From an uncultured Saprospiraceae bacterium (GTDB taxonomy: Bacteria; Bacteroidota; Bacteroidia; Chitinophagales; Saprospiraceae): a stretch of DNA of 9,887 bases. A program made the position numbers and the translations under genes. The stretch is from contig CAKZUM010000717.1 in NCBI GenBank assembly GCA_937921525.1, forward strand, positions 1-9,887, given 5' to 3'. Every line of letters starts with the position of its first letter. The first letter of the stretch is position 1. Positions 6,448 to 9,887 of this stretch are shown piece after piece. The notes below the pieces were generated by a model. The model did not search any database and was not told where the DNA came from. It worked only from the letters and a program-made list of their open reading frames with translations.

Positions 6448-7446
6448 TTAAAGCTGAGACGTACTACTTGAAGTACGCCACCAAGTAGCCAAAGAAGAGC
6501 CAGTTATGTTCATCAATGGACCAAATATAGCTGGAGCTAAGCCCATCGTTGCTACTTTTCCCATTTCTAGAGCAATGCCAGATGCCAAGCCGCTATTTTG
6601 CATCCCTACTTCCAAAGCTATCGTCCTGCAAGAGGCTTCGTCCATTTTCACCAAACGGCATAGCCAATATCCTAATCCATACCCTAATATATTGTGAATG
6701 AGTGCTGCTAACACTAATGCTAGTCCTATCGTTATTAGGCTATCTCTCCCTGCAGCTGTTATTACCGTAATAACTACTGCTATCCCAACCATCGAAACAA
6801 TCGGCATTGCTTTATCCATCCACGGAAATTTTCCTTTGAAAAAGTGATTAAATAACAAGCCTGCAATAACGGGCACTATGACTATCTTTAAGATACTCTG
6901 CATCATCGGCACAAATGCAATCGGCACATATTGGTCTGCTAATATCTTCATTAATAAAGGAGTCAATATAGGTGCGAGTAGCGTAGCCACAGCCGTAAGT
7001 GTTAAAGACAAAGCCAAATTAGCATTGGCAATATAAGACATTACATTGGAAGCCAAGCCACTTGGGGAGCATCCCACGAGTATAATGCCCGCTGCGATTT
7101 CTGGAGGAAATTCAAATATTTTTACAATTGTAAAACCTACCAATGGCATTATGGTAAATTGACACAACACCCCAATCAATACGCCTTTTGGCATTTTAAT
7201 AACCCGAACAAAATCTTGAATACTCATGGCCGTACCCATACCAAACATAATCAGCATCAATAAAGGCACGATTAAACCAGAAGTATTAAAATTACCTACA
7301 TGAGTGAAGAATTCTGGATAAAACATTGCAGCAGACACCGCTGCCATCACCCAAAAAGAAAATGCAAAATTCTTTTGTTTTGCAAATAATTGAATACTAA
7401 TGGCTAATACAACAAAGGCACTAATTACTAAAATTGAAAGCCCCAT
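6448..7446 (-). CDS. Bile acid:sodium symporter family transporter
   Basis: The 332-residue integral membrane protein has about nine to ten hydrophobic helices, as expected for the BASS/SBF family (sodium-coupled uptake of organic anions in the inner membrane). Two crossover-region motifs are clear: GCSPSGLASNVMSYIANANLALS (125-147) and ALEVGMQNSGLASGIAL (277-293), the latter a hallmark with sodium-binding Glu and Gln. Natural substrates of bacterial members vary (e.g. pantoate, keto acids), and bile acid uptake should not be assumed. It starts with ATG at 7446, 5 bp after the stop of the propeller gene, and is followed after 20 bp by the sugar-dehydrogenase gene, so the three are probably co-transcribed. 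The last codons (RTSSSTSQL) coincide with a small palindrome, CGTACT-ACTTGA-AGTACG (6460-6477), and may be a changed C-terminus. Confidence 0.93.
   Translation of the reverse strand: MGLSILVISAFVVLAISIQLFAKQKNFAFSFWVMAAVSAAMFYPEFFTHVGNFNTSGLIVPLLMLIMFGMGTAMSIQDFVRVIKMPKGVLIGVLCQFTIMPLVGFTIVKIFEFPPEIAAGIILVGCSPSGLASNVMSYIANANLALSLTLTAVATLLAPILTPLLMKILADQYVPIAFVPMMQSILKIVIVPVIAGLLFNHFFKGKFPWMDKAMPIVSMVGIAVVITVITAAGRDSLITIGLALVLAALIHNILGYGLGYWLCRLVKMDEASCRTIALEVGMQNSGLASGIALEMGKVATMGLAPAIFGPLMNITGSSLATWWRTSSSTSQL
6460..6477. repeat. Small palindrome in the 3' end of the transporter gene
   Basis: CGTACT (6460-6465) and AGTACG (6472-6477) are exact reverse complements around a 6-base loop. They lie within the last ten codons of the transporter gene, 12 bp before its stop codon and about 33 bp before the next start. 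The palindrome could be a repeat that has replaced the original end of the gene, or a stem acting on the junction of the two cistrons. Confidence 0.4.
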
Positions 7447-7451
7447 CCTAT

Positions 7452-8339
7452 TTAATTTACTTTGTCAACAATGGCTATTGTACCATTATTACTAACAGCC
7501 AATCGAGTAATATTAGTAATTCCGTAGTGTTTAAAATCTGCTACCTCTTTCCAGCCAGTATCAAAAACTTTATTGAATTTATAAAGCTTACTGCCATTGC
7601 CCATTAAAAAAGTACCATCAGACAAATAAATAAAATCTTCACTCTCAGGTAAGGTCTCGATAATATTCTTAAACCGATACGTATAGCTATCCATTTCTTT
7701 AATATACCAAGTATCTGCTGCTGTCTTATGAATAAAGGCTAGTTTTTCATTCCCAATTTTTTGAAAGCCTCGACCTATATTGTTCAATAATTCTACTGCT
7801 GCCCCTGTTGATTGGTTAGCAATCATTAGCTTATTTGGCTGGTCTACAATAAATAAAGCAACCTTTTCAGGAGTCAACCAATAATGATAGCCCACCCCTT
7901 TTATATCTTCAAAAATAACTTGTCCATCATTAGTGCGGTCTATTGGAAATTTCCATAAGCGTTGCGTGCCTGCCCCATCTGCTTCTACTCGTACTGCGGA
8001 GAAGGTATTACTAGCAGGCATTACGATTGGAGAATACTCCCCTTCTACCGTAGCTGTCACTCTTGTCAATTTTTTACTTAGCAAGTCAAGACTATAAATA
8101 TCCGTTTGACGATCATCAGGAAATTGAGTCGTCATATATAAAGTATGGTCATCTACAAAATGAGGCTGGTTGTTATACCCATTTGGGTTAAACCCGGATA
8201 AGTAGCGAGGATTCGTAAAATGATAGTTTTCTCCTTTTTGTATCATTTTAAAAGCATAAACCTTGGTGGTTGGAATAGTTTGTGCCGAGGTAGTGTGTAT
8301 ATACGTACCCAATACGAGTAAAAGAACTAATAATCTCAT
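7452..8339 (-). CDS. Secreted TolB/WD40-like beta-propeller protein
   Basis: The 295-residue protein has a clear signal peptide (RLLVLLLVLGTYIHTTSA, cleavage likely before QTIP at residue 20). The remainder shows repeated propeller-blade patterns: PHFVDDHTLYMTTQFPDDRQTDIYSLDL (~59-86, typical of TolB/PD40 repeats, in which a D-I-Y/W-x-x-D motif follows a beta-strand pair), EGEYSPIVMPASNTFSAVRVEADGAGTQRLWKFPID (a second blade with the same order), then more diverged blades. No enzyme domain is attached. It is the first gene of the unit with the transporter and dehydrogenase; its stop is 5 bp from the transporter ATG. It may bind a protein or ligand outside the cytoplasm. I know no characterised member, and the exact function is unknown. 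No strong promoter match was found upstream, where a repeat element occupies 8367-8504. Confidence 0.8.
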   Translation of the reverse strand: MRLLVLLLVLGTYIHTTSAQTIPTTKVYAFKMIQKGENYHFTNPRYLSGFNPNGYNNQPHFVDDHTLYMTTQFPDDRQTDIYSLDLLSKKLTRVTATVEGEYSPIVMPASNTFSAVRVEADGAGTQRLWKFPIDRTNDGQVIFEDIKGVGYHYWLTPEKVALFIVDQPNKLMIANQSTGAAVELLNNIGRGFQKIGNEKLAFIHKTAADTWYIKEMDSYTYRFKNIIETLPESEDFIYLSDGTFLMGNGSKLYKFNKVFDTGWKEVADFKHYGITNITRLAVSNNGTIAIVDKVN

Positions 8340-8366
8340 TATGAAGGAGTGTTTGTTAAGTTATTG

Positions 8367-8504
8367 GACAAGTTTATCCAAATCAAAAAAGTTGTTGACA
8401 GTTTTTACCACGGATTCACGGATTAGGTTAAGTAAAACTTTATAATCAGTGAATCCGTGGTAAAAATATATACGGTTAGTGTCAATCACTTTGATAATCT
8501 TGTC
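8367..8504. repeat. Imperfect long inverted repeat with 18-bp perfect arms
   Basis: The core arms 8402-8419 (TTTTTACCACGGATTCAC) and 8449-8466 are exact reverse complements over 18 bp, separated by 29 bp. Outside them weaker pairing continues: TTGACA (8395-8400) with TGTCAA (8480-8485), and GACAAG (8367-8372) with CTTGTC (8499-8504). The element therefore spans about 138 bp. The ACCACGGATTCACGGATT motif is of a type that I recall as widespread in intergenic regions of Bacteroidota. It fills most of the spacer between two divergent transcription units, so it could affect both promoters. No target duplication is seen. Confidence 0.75.
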
Positions 8505-8539
8505 AAAATATCTGATAAAAAATCCACTAAATCTGTAAA

Positions 8540-8650
8540 ATGGCTTTACGATCTAAAGGAAGAAGACTAGTAAATAAGATGCTAGAAGAATTACTAAAAC
8601 TACCCCCTGGTACAAAGAAATTAAAGGATAATGGTAACTATTCAGCATAA
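8540..8650 (+). pseudogene. 5' fragment of a gene split by the 8634-8801 element
   Basis: An ATG at 8540 opens a 36-codon frame that begins MALRSKGRRLVNKMLEELL, then LKLPPGTKKLKDN. It runs into the inserted element, which supplies the last codons and the TAA at 8648-8650. Deleting the element plus one copy of its 8-bp target duplication joins codon 31 (Asn) in frame to codons from 8809, and thus to the frame of the 8848-9096 coding region, with no stop in between. The rejoined product has 126 codons and ends at 9096. The fragment is basic and probably helical; I do not recognise a family. Confidence is in the split being real. Whether the peptide is made is unknown. Confidence 0.6.
8626..8633. 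repeat. Left target-site duplication (8 bp)
   Basis: GGATAATG directly abuts the left terminal inverted repeat and is identical to 8802-8809 on the other side of the element. Confidence 0.85.
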
Positions 8651-8801
8651 GCTAGAACTCCCCCCGACCCCCTCTTAAGAAGAGGGGGAGACATTGAAAT
8701 GAAAATATTTCGCTTCCAAAACGAATTTTTCATCGTAGATGTCTCCCTCCCTTTTTAAGGGAGGGTCGGGGAGGGTTCTTCGTGTAGTACTGAATAGTTA
8801 C
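8634..8801. mobile_element. 168-bp miniature inverted-repeat element (IS66-like ends)
   Basis: The terminal inverted repeats GTAACTATTCAG (8634-8645) and CTGAATAGTTAC (8790-8801) are perfect over 12 bp, and the element is bounded by an exact 8-bp direct repeat. Inside are 39-nt arms (8655-8693 and 8740-8778) that are mostly complementary and built of C-rich/G-rich runs (CCCCCGACCCCCTC and its mirror). Further inward ATGAAAA (8699-8705) pairs with TTTTCAT (8727-8733). Nearly the whole element can fold into one long hairpin. It encodes no protein. Ends starting GTAA plus 8-bp duplications are the known hallmarks of IS66-family insertion sequences, so I infer a non-autonomous element moved in trans by an IS66-type transposase elsewhere in the genome. 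The perfect duplication suggests a fairly recent insertion. Confidence 0.85.
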
Positions 8802-8809
8802 GGATAATG
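8802..8809. repeat. Right target-site duplication (8 bp)
   Basis: GGATAATG directly follows the right terminal inverted repeat and is identical to 8626-8633. Confidence 0.85.
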
Positions 8810-8847
8810 ATTTATTAAGAATAAGAAGTATAAGAAGTATAGTCTTT

Positions 8848-9096
8848 TTGAATAGTAAGAGAGAGATAAATGAAGCTTGGGAGATTGCAAAGAAAAGGGC
8901 TGCCAAAAATCATTCCGATATATTTATTTTGGATGGTAGAAATGTATTAAATTGGAATGACGGAAGTGTGAAAATATTAGACAAGAAGATAACTAGGGCT
9001 AATTTTAAAAAGCTAAATGAGTTGGCAGCGAAAGAAGGCTGTAATGTCAATTCTATCGTATCAAAATTGATTACTTTTTACAAAAAGAAAAAATGA
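8848..9096 (+). CDS. Small ribbon-helix-helix-like protein, probably the 3' part of a split gene
   Basis: There is no ATG in this frame; the only likely start is TTG at 8848, giving 82 residues. The frame stays open upstream to the right end of the 168-bp element and links in frame to the ATG at 8540 once the element is removed. So this is either the distal part of a broken 126-residue protein or a shortened version still made from TTG. The C-terminal third, KKITRANFKKLNELAAKEGCNVNSIVSKLITFYKKKK (46-82), has the strand-helix-turn-helix spacing of a ribbon-helix-helix DNA-binding domain (L-x-x-L-A-x-x-x-G, then I-V-x-x-x-I-x-x-Y). The stop TGA overlaps the next gene's ATG (ATGA), as in antitoxin-toxin pairs. 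It may be a repressor or antitoxin-like partner of the RelE-like/helicase protein downstream. The domain call rests on pattern only. Confidence 0.6.
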   Translation: MNSKREINEAWEIAKKRAAKNHSDIFILDGRNVLNWNDGSVKILDKKITRANFKKLNELAAKEGCNVNSIVSKLITFYKKKK

Positions 9097-9887
9097 AACT
9101 ACTACACTATAACGAGTTAAATATCTCCAAAGTCAAAAAAACATTTAAAAAAGTAAGCCAACATCTAGAAGCAGGAGATTTTGCAGCAGCACAGGTAAAA
9201 AAAATGCCTAATACAGGCGGCTATTATAGAGCTAAGTTAGATAAAGAAAACCGCTTGTTATTTCGATTCGCTACTTATCAAGAAGAATCTTATTTATTAC
9301 TATTAGAAGTCATTCACCACCATGCTTATGAAAAATCTAAATTTCTAAATGGGGCAAAGATTGACGAGGCGAAGTTGAAAGATGTAAGCAAGGTGTCAGA
9401 GGAAGAAGCCCAGCCACTTGTCTATGTCAATAAGAAACGTTCTACTTTCCATTTATTAGATAAAGTCATTTGTTTTGACGGCGACCAAGATGATATTTAT
9501 CACTTACCCACTCCATTAGTAATCATTGGTTCGGCAGGAAGTGGGAAGACTGCTTTGACGCTGGAAAAAATGAAGCAGTTTACGGGGCAAGTAGCTTATA
9601 TTTCTTTATCGTCTTATTTGGTAGAAAATGCGCAACGCATCTACTATGCAAATGGCTATGATAATGACAAACAAGAAATTGATTTTTTATCCTTTCAAGA
9701 ATTTGTAGAGACCATCCGAATTCCAAAAGGAAAAGAAATTACTTACAAGCGTTTTGAAGCTTGGTACAATCGCTATAAGCAAACATTCAAATTTAAAGAA
9801 CCTTATAAAATATTTGAGGAATTCAAAGGAGTGCTAACGGGATCCATCACAGATAGAGCTTATCTTAGTAGAGCAGATTACTTGAAC
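9093..9887 (+). CDS. RelE/ParE-like domain fused to P-loop (SF1 helicase-like) protein, 3' end outside window
   Basis: The frame is open from ATG at 9093 to the right edge (265 codons), with its start overlapping the previous stop by 4 bp. Residues ~1-85 look like a RelE/ParE-type toxin fold: helical start, then GGYYRAKLDKENRLLFRFA (42-60) and SYLLLLEVIHHHAYEKSKFL (66-85), matching the family's Y-R-x-R...R-x-x-F/Y...L-L-x-V-x-x-H-x-x-x-Y pattern. A short linker follows, then PLVIIGSAGSGKTALTLEKM (141-160), a Walker A P-loop (GSAGSGKT, 146-153) of UvrD/PcrA-like superfamily I helicase type. VAYISLSSYLVENAQRIY (168-185) would be motif Ia. Walker B and later motifs are outside the window. The family may be a large helicase whose toxin-like domain targets ribosomes or RNA, or acts as a recognition module. 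Whether it is toxic, defensive or something else is unknown. The P-loop is certain; the RelE-like call is fairly sure. Confidence 0.75.
   Translation, partial: MKLLHYNELNISKVKKTFKKVSQHLEAGDFAAAQVKKMPNTGGYYRAKLDKENRLLFRFATYQEESYLLLLEVIHHHAYEKSKFLNGAKIDEAKLKDVSKVSEEEAQPLVYVNKKRSTFHLLDKVICFDGDQDDIYHLPTPLVIIGSAGSGKTALTLEKMKQFTGQVAYISLSSYLVENAQRIYYANGYDNDKQEIDFLSFQEFVETIRIPKGKEITYKRFEAWYNRYKQTFKFKEPYKIFEEFKGVLTGSITDRAYLSRADYLN

Noticed and set aside
5569..6488. Several 60-98 codon frames over the dehydrogenase gene
   Set aside because: They are antisense or out-of-frame shadows of a well-supported lipoprotein gene, with no domain content.
8821..8841. Tandem repeat ATAAGAAGT as a regulatory iteron
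   Set aside because: Only two and a third copies of a 9-bp unit, and they lie in the open frame of the split gene; too little to support a function.

Overview
The window looks like chromosomal DNA from an AT-rich member of the Bacteroidota. The evidence is a DUF3822 protein, a DUF4159 protein, a sulfatase with the C-terminal domain typical of the phylum, a secreted sorbosone-dehydrogenase-like lipoprotein, the near absence of Shine-Dalgarno sequences, and at least one match to the Bacteroidota -7 promoter box (TAnnTTTG). The abundance of palindromic intergenic repeats reminds me of Saprospiraceae-type genomes, but that is a guess.

Layout. Positions 2-604 (+) hold the 3' end of a sulfatase whose start lies outside the window. 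Positions 605-846 hold no intact gene, but carry a decayed copy of the 3' end of the neighbouring protease gene. From 847 to 8339 every gene is on the minus strand. Reading from left to right these are: a trypsin-like serine protease (847-1554); a DUF4159 protein (1681-2337); the 16S rRNA methyltransferase RsmE (2630-3331); a DUF3822 protein (3487-4329), overlapping by 13 bp a membrane-anchored protein with a pseudopilin-like helix (4317-4904); and a tight three-gene unit. That unit is transcribed as a secreted beta-propeller protein (7452-8339), a bile acid:sodium symporter family transporter (6448-7446) and a glucose/sorbosone dehydrogenase-like lipoprotein (5102-6427), with gaps of only 5 and 20 bp. 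From 8540 to the right edge the genes are on the plus strand.

The right end is the most interesting part. A 168-bp element (8634-8801) with 12-bp perfect terminal inverted repeats beginning GTAA and a perfect 8-bp target duplication (8626-8633 and 8802-8809) has the hallmarks of a non-autonomous miniature element mobilised by an IS66-type transposase. It splits a small gene. Removing the element and one duplication copy in silico joins the ATG at 8540 to the stop at 9096 as one 126-codon frame. The product ends in a ribbon-helix-helix-like segment. Its stop overlaps, as ATGA, the start of a gene (9093 to the edge) that I read as a RelE/ParE-like N-terminal domain followed by a P-loop of superfamily I helicase type. 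An antitoxin-like DNA-binding protein coupled to a toxin-fold/helicase fusion is a plausible regulatory or defence module.

Nearly every spacer of more than about 100 bp carries a different palindromic repeat: a four-copy CAGAAT-type palindrome array (1573-1670), a 28-bp perfect inverted repeat (2381-2453), a GC-rich hairpin and a second small hairpin (3404-3473), and an 18-bp perfect inverted repeat (8402-8466). Two of these palindromes appear to run into open reading frames: upstream of the protease, where they create a spurious N-terminal extension, and at the 3' end of the transporter gene.
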